A stretch of DNA of 64,000 bases from Arthonia radiata (taxonomy: Eukaryota > Ascomycota > Arthoniomycetes > Arthoniales > Arthoniaceae): positions 1,345,346 to 1,409,345 of the forward strand of contig PSQN01000016.1 of NCBI GenBank assembly GCA_002989075.1. Reading direction: 5' to 3'. The position numbers were made by a program, and so were the translations under genes. This document shows, one piece after another, positions 33,095 to 42,733 of this stretch; position 1 is the first letter of the stretch, and each line of letters opens with the position of its first letter. The notes beneath the pieces are model-generated. The model ran no database searches and was not told the DNA's origin. It was given only the letters and a program-made list of their open reading frames with translations.

Positions 33095-36000
33095 TGCCGC
33101 TGCAGTCTCAATTGATTTTTTTTTGGAGCTGTCCTAATATATGTTTCAAAATCACAATCTACGCAGACCTGTACAATGAGAACGATGAGCAAATAATACC
33201 GCCATGTCACGGCTCGGCTACACAAAAAGCTACAACGTCAATACACAGACATGCACGGTGCGGATCGATCTCATCTGCTCCGTTAATCAAGCAACCTGTA
33301 TGGTGGATCATCTCTACAAGCAATCTTGCAAGGGTATCCGTTCGCCAATGGGGTCTTCGTACTTCAGAACGTGCGAGGTACCTCACATAGACATGTACGT
33401 CAACCGGACCGACACTACCTTCGCCATCTCACGTACATCCCAAACGACTTTCGAAGTCTGCCGATGTTGAGCTCATAGTTTGGGACGGAGGTTGAAACCT
33501 CAGAAGCAGATCCGTGCTTTGATGCCAATGCTGGGCATTACTGTATGTAGCATGGCCTCACGTCAGTGGCCGGAAATGCGCTAGGCGCTCGCGGACGCCA
33601 CCCAGCCTTACAGACTCCACTCTTTGACTTCAGGTCTTTCTTTCTCTGCTGAAGTGCCGGTTTAGTTGTTATCTTCTTGCTCTTCACCGTGCGGCATCTT
33701 CATCTTGACTCCGCCGTTGGTATCGACGATGGATGCTCCCTCGATATTTGCTCTTTGCTCTACCCTCGTGCTCTGACGATGCCAACCAATCTCGACAAAG
33801 CTTGAGCTGTTGAAGCTGCCCTACTTGGAAGTCATACGCGCCCGCCTTTCAATAGCTTACCGCTTGGCCTTTGGCTTTACCGCCACTACATCTCGAGGCA
33901 CTTGCTCATGATGAGTTTTGTTTCTTCTCGGCAACTCGTCGACTTCTTACCTCAACTTTACCTCCTCCTCACACGCGCGATACGGTTGCCGATCACCCTC
34001 CCTCCGGACCCGCATCCGTTAGCAATGCCATGGCCGGTCTTTTGAGCCTTGCAGCTGCCTGGTGCATGTCGGCTTTGTCGCTCTCTGCCTCGACTGCGGT
34101 GCCCGCACACTTAGCGACGCGACTTTGGAGATGGCAAACCAGCTCTTGAGATACCCATAGCCCTGCTGCACACAGCTCCTTCATACGGCTATACCAACAG
34201 CAGCGAGATCATGCTTCACGTAGCTTGCACGCCTCTCTGCGGAATGCCCACGCCGCCAGCGTTATTACCCATCGTCATCGATTTGGCCCATACGAGGCGC
34301 CTGCAGCCCTCGACCTGTCACGCAAGTGTCGCCTGAGAGTGGACTTGCCAGCGTCGACACCTGTTTGGAAAAATTGAACGAGTTGCAAGAGCTGCGTGTC
34401 TGCAGGCCACACTGCTGAGAGACAACAGCGATGCAGCCATCATTCCGGTGAGTACCTTCGCTATGTTGGCTTCTGCGCGCGAACGAGCGCCTGTTGGGTC
34501 TGCGCGCACTATTTGCACAGGTCCTTGCCCTTCTAGGGATGTGCGCGATCGTTTGTGCATGACTTGCGACGTTGTGGACTTGCGTAGGACTACTCTCTTC
34601 GTGTCGAGCACCTTCCCCCCGACGCGTCTTGGCATTATTAGCGCTTTTGCGGAAGCTGCCTGCCTGCGGGCTTCGGTATCCACAAGACGCTGTATGTTTA
34701 TTGTGTGATGCAACAACAGAAAGAGCATTCTGTTGTGCGACTGACGACGACAACGATCACGAAACATTTTCCTTGCAGTACGAGAAGACATAATCATTAT
34801 CATTTATATTTTGTAATAAGTGTTGCGACTCTGACTTGATGGGTTCACCACTTGCGCCGAGCGTAAGACTGAGTACTCCAAACGGATTTGCAGTCCGCTT
34901 AGCCCAGTCGTACCTGCCTTAGGGAACACCCCGAGCGCCAAGAGGTCCTGTGCTTGCGACGTTTGCAACATCCGGCTCCCTCGTCAAGTTACTGACATTC
35001 GTGTCTTTGCGCGGCGCCTGCGTTTAGAGGGTCGAGAGGCTGTGATGTGTCCGCCGCTGGCTTGCCGAAAGGCGGGTTACAGCCATAAAAGTCGTGGACG
35101 AAGCAGCCGGAAGAGCGGTGATACTTTTTGACTTTTTGCCCATGTTAGGGCTGTGTTCGGATCAGAAAATTTCTGCGGTTTTTTTGGCATGCTTGTTGGA
35201 CGGAGCTGCCATGATGGAGACGAGGATTACAATTGTGAAGTTGCGTTCCTGCTGCTATCTAGATTCGAACTCGCGAAAGTCGCGCGTCTATTTCCGCGGG
35301 TCTATTGGGGGAATCACGTCATCGTTTGGACACCTGGACGACTGATACAGCAACCACGCCTCAGTGTAGGCAGCGTCTCAGCTCAGATCTTCAGCTACGT
35401 TGGTGAATGGGGTGCGTTGAGGGAATTCTCGTGTTCGCTAATCACAGTAGTCTATGCTGTAGTACAGTATTGCATGGATGCATACCGATCAGTGACCTTG
35501 GTGAAGCAGCAAACTGCCACGGTTCATGCCCCTTATTTGATCTACCTCTACATATGCGCCAGCTGGACAGTGAAGAACGTGTCGCTGCTGAGACAGGGCA
35601 AGTACGCGTCCACTGCTGAACGCAATTGAACGAGCTTGTCAGACGTACAAAGAACTATACCGGTAGGGATGTAGCAGCCTGTGAAGACTCACTATGCCTT
35701 TTGATACATCACACAGCTGTCAAAGCAATTATCTCAGCCAAAAATGTAGGCCGCCCGCTGGCTATAGCGAAGCTCATGAGCTGCGATAGTGGCATGCAAC
35801 AGCAGAACGGCTTCAAGTATCAATTACATGACAGTCAGATTCGCGGCTCCGCCTCCCCTGGAGCTTCCTTTGATCACTTCTGAATCAGGACAGCTCTGAC
35901 TATATCTGCTGATAATCTGCTCATTGCTTGCGTCTCAGACACATCGCTGCAGCCAAGCCATCAGTCACATTCTTTTGCAACGGCACCTTCTTAGGTCGTC

Positions 36001-36539
36001 TGAGCAATCTTCGTCATGCGGCGGTCACGTCTCACGGAGAATGGTGATAGCATGCTTGCTCGTGAGGCGTCAATAACGAAATCACGTCCTACAACTTCAT
36101 AGAACTATCGTTCTTCCTTCTCTTGCTCCAGTCCATCGTACTCTATTAATAACATCATCAAACCCTTTGCTTCACTGCTACGGCCTAAGAAGGCAACATC
36201 GCATCTTCGAATACACAATTACATAGCCTTCCGTTCTTAACAGCCGACATCCTCTACACCGCCGCCGGTTGCACCACTTCAACGCACCGTACTTTCACGT
36301 CGCCCTTTACCGAGTCACCAAGTCAGCCACCAAAGGAGGTTCGCCACCCTTTCTCAAAGACCCAAATGAGGCTTATGCTGATAATTTGTCACAGACCCAA
36401 TCAAGCATGTTTATCCGCCTCGTCATCCTCGTCACCGCCGCCGTCGGGCTTGGCGCTGCCGCCCCGATGAAGCCACTGCAATGTTGCTGAGCGGCTCCAG
36501 CAATTCAAGTTCCTGTTTCCCTTCTTCTTTTCCTGCATC
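33095..36539. other. 3.4-kb gene-poor region
   Basis: No frame here has convincing coding character. The longest are 33871-34149, 34265-34803 (minus) and 35153-35629. An 88-codon frame at 33204-33470 has eight Cys but no signal peptide. A few intron-like ends exist (for example GTGAGT at 34449 with CTTCTAG at 34530). There is an anticodon-arm-like piece at about 34880-34900 without the rest of a tRNA. The region could hold decayed genes, a long non-coding RNA or a regulatory spacer; I cannot tell which. Confidence 0.5.
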
Positions 36540-36750
36540 ATGGCCAGAACAGCTGCCGTGATCATCGTAGTGGTGCCTGTGCTTGCGCTGCCGCTGCTCG
36601 TAGAATACATGCGGCACATTGAGCCTACTGGCTCATACCAAGATGTAAGTTACCCATACAACCCCCCCAATAAGCTACAACACCATGCGAGAAAGGTCCA
36701 TGTGCTGACTTGTCACGCAGCGTATGCTCACGATCTTGTATCGTGCGTAA
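36540..36750 (+). CDS. candidate micro-membrane protein (44 aa)
   Basis: Two exons, 36540-36644 and 36721-36750, joined across a 76-bp intron with a perfect GTAAGT donor, GTGCTGAC branch and CAG acceptor. The product is 44 residues: a hydrophobic segment (AAVIIVVVPVLALPLLVEYM) followed by RHIEPTGSYQD and RMLTILYRA. The strong intron is the main support. A second short frame just upstream (36410-36490) also opens with a hydrophobic leader (MFIRLVILVTAAVGLGAAAP), so the true 5' end may differ. Single-helix small proteins of this size are easily missed; function unknown. Confidence 0.4.
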
Positions 36751-37215
36751 ATCGCTGAGCTTACACTTAGCTCTATTCTTGAGTATGCCGGGACTGACAT
36801 AACGGAATACAGCGGTCCTATTCTTCTCTATGTGCGCGTTGGGGTGGGCGAAGTACGTGAGGTTGGTGGAAGACTCGTGGTATCGATGTAAGCTGCCTCT
36901 CAGATACACTTACGCCACACGTCCTGCGATCAGTCGTGATACTGGAGGTGCTGGACGCGTGGACATGCCGCTTCCGTGCTGACCGCTAGCAGAGTCTGAA
37001 CCGGTCAGCCTCCAATATCACTCCTGCACTCGCAGGTGAAGCTCTCACAATGCATTTCAAGCCTCACTGATACCTCAACTTAGCCTTCCCTAAGACTTCT
37101 TCCTCTCCACGCCATACGCTTCTCTAACAACGCCCTCATCTCACAATCATATCAGCTCCCAGCGTGCTTCATCTACTATATCGAATCTACTGTTTTTCGA
37201 CAACGCCTCCTCTCC
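36751..37215. other. intergenic / promoter of the first BTB-like gene
   Basis: C/T-rich leader sequence approaches the start at 37216. No repeat or gene recognised. Confidence 0.5.
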
Positions 37216-38163
37216 ATGGCTTGCACTAGCTTTCCAGAAACGATACTTAACTGGCGTGAGGACTGTAGAGCTCGCGGTGTCCACGTCACATCTCAGCAGC
37301 CTTACGAACTCGTCACCCTTACTATCGAAGGCGAAGACACTAGGTTCTTTGCCCTCACGAAGCCTTTGAGCAAGGTGTCACGCTACTTCAGCTCCCTAAA
37401 CTTTCAAGCCCTCCACAACAGCGTCGTCATCGACAACGCCGAGGTAGCCTGGGTAAAGACCTTCGTCGACTGGCTAACCTTCGGCCTGCCAGCACTCTAC
37501 GCGACATTCAAGACAGAGTACAGCTCGTTTCAAGCTGTTATCGACCACCTCCTATTCGGCGAACGCCTTCAATCGGACATCTACCACAACGCCATCATCG
37601 ACGTAGCTTTCTGCCTGCGAGATGAGATCGATTGGGAAGAGGGTAAAGCGCTGGGCGAGGCATTCCAATACACCAGCGAAGGTTCAAGCGTCCGCAAATT
37701 CGCCGTGGATATGTTCCTAGCCAACAGCACGCAGAGCAGAGTCGGCGCTGAGATTGGCAACATCAAGAACGAAGAAGCGACGACGGCGGCGTTTCGGGCG
37801 TCGCTGGAGGGCAAAAAGGACCAGGCCGAGGCTCTGACCGCGCTCGGCGTTTGTGCAGCATACCACAAGCATCTAACTGGGAAGGGATGCAAGCCTCCTT
37901 CGGCGCCTGCGCCCAAAGAACGACCACACATAAGGAGCGAGAGTACTACAACGGCTGGGACGCAGCAAAGCAGCAGCATAGCGTCCAAGCGGCAGAGGAC
38001 GGAGGACAGTCAGACTAGTGAAGAGACGGCATTGCCGCATAAGCGGTACAAGGCACTGGAGGGCAGTGCTGAGCTAGAGCTCGAACAGAGCAGCGAGGAC
38101 GAGGAGCAAGAGGAGGCCAAGGTGGAGGTCAAGGACGAGGGTGAGGACGAGGACGCCAGCTAA
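37216..38163 (+). CDS. BTB/POZ-like protein with acidic C-terminal tail (copy 1)
   Basis: Single exon, 315 residues. Residues about 25-110 follow the fungal BTB/POZ pattern: a strand pair (ELVTLTIEGEDTRFFALTK), a helix with 'L-x-x-x-S-x-x-F' (LSKVSRYFSSL), then VVIDNAEVAWVKTFVDWLTFGLP. Residues 110-215 are helical. The C-terminal 90 residues are charged and disordered, with a basic patch (SKRQRT ... HKRYK) that could be a nuclear signal and a Glu/Asp tail. Such BTB-like proteins are expanded in Dothideomycetes; partners and function are unknown. Next in tandem is a second BTB-like gene (40048), with a third at 62553. Confidence 0.7.
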   Translation: MACTSFPETILNWREDCRARGVHVTSQQPYELVTLTIEGEDTRFFALTKPLSKVSRYFSSLNFQALHNSVVIDNAEVAWVKTFVDWLTFGLPALYATFKTEYSSFQAVIDHLLFGERLQSDIYHNAIIDVAFCLRDEIDWEEGKALGEAFQYTSEGSSVRKFAVDMFLANSTQSRVGAEIGNIKNEEATTAAFRASLEGKKDQAEALTALGVCAAYHKHLTGKGCKPPSAPAPKERPHIRSESTTTAGTQQSSSIASKRQRTEDSQTSEETALPHKRYKALEGSAELELEQSSEDEEQEEAKVEVKDEGEDEDAS

Positions 38164-40047
38164 TGCGGTTGCGCGGATGACGATACAAAAGCTGCATATT
38201 GCTACATTTGAGCTATGAACCTATGATGAATATTGAGAGCACAAGCGATGTGCTCCTTCAACTCTGATCAAGCCTGCATTTGACGACCGCTCCGTAGCGC
38301 GAGCGGGTTCCCTTCATTTCCTCTAGATATCTCATTGCTGTAGCTGCTCGACTTGAAGAAGGCATTGAACAGTCTGGGACCTGTATTCGTCAACCCACGA
38401 AATCCATCTAATTATGACGACCGCGCCGAAACGTTATGATTTTCCCCGTAATTCCCCTAGATCTCACATTGCTGTACGTACTCGACCTATCAAAGAAGAC
38501 ATGAACAGTATTGGACGTGTGCTTGTGTCAGCCCACGAACGCATCTGACTATTTTGACTGCACTGGAACGCTGGCGTTTCCCCCGTGATATTCAGAGATC
38601 TTTTATTGCTGTACATGTTCGACCTCACAGACACATAGACAGCATCGGACATGTGCTTCTTACCATACGAACGGATCTGATCACGACAAGCGCGCTGGAA
38701 CATGAGCCTTTTCGGACTGATTTCCATGGTGAATCATCGGTGTATACGCTCGATGTAAACTGACTACGAACAGCAACGGGCAAGTGCTCAGCAACGCGCG
38801 AGCACATCTCAATGTGACAAGCGCGCCGGAGTGTAAGCGGTTCTGCAGCGACCTCCCTAGATCTCTCATTGGTGTATGTGCTAGACTTAGGATCGACGTG
38901 GACAGCAGTGGGCAGATACCTGCCAGCCTGCGAAAGCATCCGATTACGTCGACCTCGCCGAAATGACTGCGAATCCAACATATCACAAGCATGACGGGTA
39001 CAATGCCGCTGCTTCTCTCTGGGGAGTTCCCTCAAGCTCATCTCAGTAACACAAGGCCATTTCATACATACTTCTGAAGAGCGGTTCTGTGGTGATTGTC
39101 CAGATGTCTCAGGGCTGTGTATTGTGACTCGTTAAAGGTATGAATAGCCGCATACGATGCCTACCAGCCCACAAAGGCATCGTATTTCGACAAGCGTCCC
39201 AGAAGGACTGCGAATCGAGCATCAAGCGTCTATTTCTGCCGTGTTTCTACTGCTATTATACAGCAAAACCTGCAAATCTGTCTCGGCGTCACCGGTCTAT
39301 CTCGTACATGCTCGGTGCGTCCAAGTGCAACGTCCAAGGCGGAAACAGTGCAAATTTGCAGAGGGTTGATGGATCTATAGTGTTGCTGGCTACTCGTGAA
39401 GCAGGCACATTTGTGATGAGCACGTGGGTTTTGACTGAGATAGTACATGCTACAGGTCCATTGTTGGCGTACGCCACTGCTCTCGGAAACCAGACAGAGC
39501 TGAAAGAAGCTTGATTTGGGAGAAAGTCTCATGGCACGAGGATACGTGATGCCCACAGCTGCGAAGAGACAGTTGCTCATTAGTTTACTGGCTTTCGCAT
39601 TGCCAGTATCGAAGCAACATTGCACGTCGCTTGCTGACAGTTTCCAGTACCTGCGTGACTGTGGCCATCACCGCCCTGGGCCCTCCTGTATTCCAAGCAA
39701 GTGGAAAGTCAAGAAGACCAACTCGCCTCTGTCACTTAGCTGAAGCGCGTCTTCGAGTTTCTCACTTCCGGGCTTGTGAACTTCACCTATCGTTCGCTCA
39801 TATGAAAAACTCACCACTTGGACGTCGCCACTTGGACGGCACGACTTGCGTCGCCTCTGAATGCCAATCTGGGATAGCTCGCTTGTGTTGCAGCAAGCTG
39901 CAGGGTGATGGTTGCTGCCTAGTTGCTTCTGACTCTTCCTTTGGCAGCTCTTCGTTCTCTTTCCTTCCTTCTTAACAGTCTTCCAACCTTGCTTCTCCAC
40001 TCCATCATCACGGACATCACGGGGGAAGCTCACGTTACAATCGCGAG
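38164..40047. other. 1.9-kb spacer between tandem BTB-like genes
   Basis: The left half holds a degenerate tandem repeat (listed separately). The right half (39220-40047) has only short frames and an ordinary promoter-like approach to 40048. Confidence 0.55.
38283..39215. repeat. degenerate tandem array, unit about 131-136 bp, about 7 copies
   Basis: Each unit has three recurring anchors: GACnnCnGCGCCGGAA-like; AGATCTCTCATTGCTGTA-like; and CAGCCnACGAAnGCATC-like. The AGATCT...ATTGCTGTA anchor begins at about 38325, 38459, 38595, 38727 (weak), 38858 and 39101 (weak), so spacing is 131-136 bp for the first five. The first anchor recurs at 38283, 38416, 38551, 38692, 38816, 38947 and 39186. Copies 1-3 and 5 are clearest; copy 6 looks contracted. 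No frame is conserved through the array, so it behaves as non-coding satellite-like DNA. Age: old, given heavy divergence between units. Confidence 0.7.
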
Positions 40048-40949
40048 ATGACTCAGCAAGACAACGGTCGAAATGGCCTTAATGGAATTCAGATGGATAC
40101 GACAGGGACCATCGCGTCAGTAACAATGACTTACCACAGCCTTGCCATTGCTGACGCAGCACTACTAGCCCTTGCTCGGCCTCCGAAATTGTCTCCATTC
40201 AATGCAGCGGCGATTTTGTACGGGGAGGCATCCCTATGAGCCCTCAGACCTTCCTGATCGACCATCGTTTGCTTTCTGCCAAGTCCACCTTTGAGAACAG
40301 CCTAGACGCAGGAGAGAAGACATTCAAATGGCCTGATATTTGTCCCGAAGCGGGTCAGCTGTTCAGCGATTGGCTCTGCTTGGGGAACATGATCCTTCAG
40401 ATACGACTCCAAGACTTTGACCTGTCACAAGCGACCGAAGTACTGTATCACGCATGGACTCTTGGCCAGCGTCTGGGTGCTGAAGGGTTTCAGAATGAGC
40501 TTATTAACAAGATCATGTCTCGCACAAACGACCCCGGACTGGACGTTTCGCATGTCAATATGGACGACATTAACACGATCTATGACATGACAGAGGGACC
40601 ATACTGCCCACTCAGGGTGCTGGCCGTCGATATGCTAGTCTTCACAGGAGGACAAAAATATGTTCGACAAGCAGCCGATGACCTGCGCACAAAAGCAGCC
40701 GCCATCGACATGCTAAAATCGGTGGCCCAGGACGGCGTACGAAGTCATCCGCGGTGGCGTAACGTTGTGCCGATCTGCATGGATTATCACATTCACGAAC
40801 GAACTAATAGCTGCTTCCCGTTGTCTTCTTATCGACCATATCGACCAGTGAAACCAAAGGAAAGCAGGGCTCCGAAGCGCGGAAAGGTGGAGGGTGCGGC
40901 CAACGGGGAGAGCGCGCAAGTCGAGAAGAGAATTTGCCAAGGGAAGTGA
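40048..40949 (+). CDS. BTB/POZ-like protein (copy 2)
   Basis: Two exons, 40048-40115 and 40208-40949. The 92-bp intron has a GTCAGT donor and CAG acceptor, giving 269 residues. Without the splice the first frame stops at 40239. The join gives GTIAGDFVRGGIPMSPQTFLIDHRLL, the expected BTB start, with 'FLIDHRLLSAKSTFENSL' as the FxxHxxxLxxxSxxF core. The rest of the fold follows (FKWPDICPEAGQLFSDWLCLG). The C-terminus is helical then basic (KPKESRAPKRGKVEG). It shares its fold with the genes at 37216 and 62553 but little direct sequence, so the duplications are old. Role unknown. Confidence 0.75.
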
Positions 40950-41255
40950 ATCCGTCGATATTCAGGAAGGACATGCAACTCGGACCGGTTGCGTGCAAGA
41001 TCCTGCACCCATTCATGGACAGGCCTGTGCGCTGTTAGTCTCGACCATCCTGAGATGGGGCCTGACCACGAACGTTTCCGCAGTTGAGACGTTGCAGGAT
41101 TTCAACCCACATACCGAGGCAAATACTAATGGTGACTAGCTGCAAAGTGGATCGCGGCAAGATTGCACCTGGACCACAGGGTGGTAGATAGCTGTCCCAA
41201 AATATTCTCAAGAGTCATGAATGGAGTGATGATTTTCTTCCAGATTACTGCATTC
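40950..41255. other. intergenic, convergent 3' ends
   Basis: Spacer between convergent BTB copy 2 and MIX23. Nothing recognised. Confidence 0.5.
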
Positions 41256-41888
41256 TCAACCCTCGTCGCCTTTCCTCCAACGCTCATACTCATCCCTCCA
41301 CCCTCTCTCACCTTGACCAGCTATGCCCGCACCCTCCCTTCGTTCGCTCTCCCCTGCGCACCGCTCGCCCAGGACACCCCAGCTCCTGCTCCTCACGATA
41401 CGCTCAACGCCCTGTTCGTTGGCCAACACGGCTCTTAATCGCTGTATATCAGTCTCCCTATTGTAGCTATAATCTCTCGCACTGTAAGGATCTAAACGTT
41501 CATCTGTTGGCTGGCTTTTACCCCAAAAGTCGACATGCTCTTGATATTTTGCGGTAGCACTTGCATCCGGAGCGACCGCCACCTTCGAGCAATAATTGAG
41601 CACCTTGTCCCTGCCCCTCCAGCTAGGAAATAGCACCTCCTGCTTGAAGCGCCCACAGGTCTCGCCTGGTATGTTCCGTCTATTCCCTCTCGGAGGGGCC
41701 TCTGACTGTGTTGGTGTACTGGAAAACAGAGAAGGGCGTGAAGGCGTGAGCATAGCGTTTAGGTGTGTCGAGATGCTGTCATCAACCGTGGAGCGGGATA
41801 GACGTAGAAAGTCTTGCAGCGCCGTCGTGTTGGTGCAGAACTGAGGTGTCAAGATAGGTCCTGAGGCAGGCGTTGGGCGCTGTGCCAT
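41256..41888 (-). CDS. MIX23: Mix23/Cid2-family mitochondrial intermembrane-space protein
   Basis: Single exon, 210 residues, start at 41888. Family blocks: FCTNTTALQDFLRLSRSTVD, DSISTHLNAML, then a Cys pair in CGRFKQEVLFPSW and LNYCSKVA, followed by DERLDPYSARDY and VERIVRSRSWGVLGERC. This matches the Cid2 (caffeine-induced death protein 2) domain, whose yeast member Mix23 is a Cys-motif protein of the mitochondrial intermembrane space that supports import under stress. The C-terminal 35 residues are charged and beyond the usual family end. No presequence is needed for the oxidative import route. Confidence 0.82.
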   Translation of the reverse strand: MAQRPTPASGPILTPQFCTNTTALQDFLRLSRSTVDDSISTHLNAMLTPSRPSLFSSTPTQSEAPPRGNRRNIPGETCGRFKQEVLFPSWRGRDKVLNYCSKVAVAPDASATAKYQEHVDFWGKSQPTDERLDPYSARDYSYNRETDIQRLRAVLANEQGVERIVRSRSWGVLGERCAGESERREGAGIAGQGERGWRDEYERWRKGDEG

Positions 41889-42733
41889 TATCGTGAAGGC
41901 CGGGATGGAGTCGCCTTGGGCGTGGTCGTGCGCCGGAGGTGAATGTGGATCTGCGCTATTCGCATTTGAGTCTGCGGCGGGTAATGGGTCGGGGAGAGGT
42001 TCTGCTGAAGGGCGCGGAAGTTTCGACCACAGTATGGACGCCAGGATGAAAAACTGGTAGAAACGTAGGAGCTACAAGCGGTTCGTTGACGTCAATCTGG
42101 GGTGGCAAGGTCAATGACAATGGCGGCTAAAGGTTCATTCATCTGCACAACAGCGCGAGCAAAGCCCGCCGCACGAGTATACATGCATGAGCAAGTCAAT
42201 GCTGCTGCCTGTATGCTCGAGCCATCATTGTTACATATCGACCTGATCCTGCTGACTCCTTGATGTCCATTTGCACTACGATGGATATGGGAAGTCAATA
42301 ACGATATATATCGTTCCTGAGATGAAGTAGTCATACATTTACGCGCCTCGAACGCGTCCAAATCGCGTCGTCTGCCTGATCGCACCCTCCGCATTGGACT
42401 ATGCGAAGATGCTGCCTTGCTCATAAATCAAAAAGGCTTCCCATTTCGCCAGCAATAAGATCACTGTCGCTCCTTCCTGGCTTGCCCGTGTTCGCCAATG
42501 CTACTCCTCGCCTGGTTCATCCCCAAATTCGCCAACGCTTTTCACAAGATTCATCCGGGTCCTTGGGAAGAGGCACTGAACGCATTCGAGTTACTGCAGA
42601 TCGTCATCGCTTGCTGGGGGATTCAATATCTCGTCGAGTGCCAATTGGGCGTCAACATCGCGGAGCTTGTACTATACCCCACCGTCACGTAATAAGCACG
42701 GTACTCGACCGATCGCAGACACTGAAGCTTAGC
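41889..42733. other. divergent promoter between MIX23 and DNA ligase I
   Basis: Contains a 64-codon frame at 42498-42692 with hydrophobic content that ends 41 bases before the ligase start; it could be a leader ORF or chance. No repeats. Confidence 0.45.

Noticed and set aside
34862-34960. tRNA-Cys-like anticodon arm on the minus strand (GGACTGCAAATCC) with an A-box-like TGGGCTAAGCGG
   Set aside because: There is no T-arm with GGTTCRANYC and no pairing acceptor stem at the right distance, so it is not a tRNA gene as far as I can see.
35153-35629. 158-codon plus-strand frame
   Set aside because: No domain, no start context, ordinary codon statistics; length is possible by chance in this GC range.
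42498-42692. 64-codon hydrophobic frame just before DNA ligase I
   Set aside because: Could be a leader ORF, but nothing beyond an ATG and a stop supports it.
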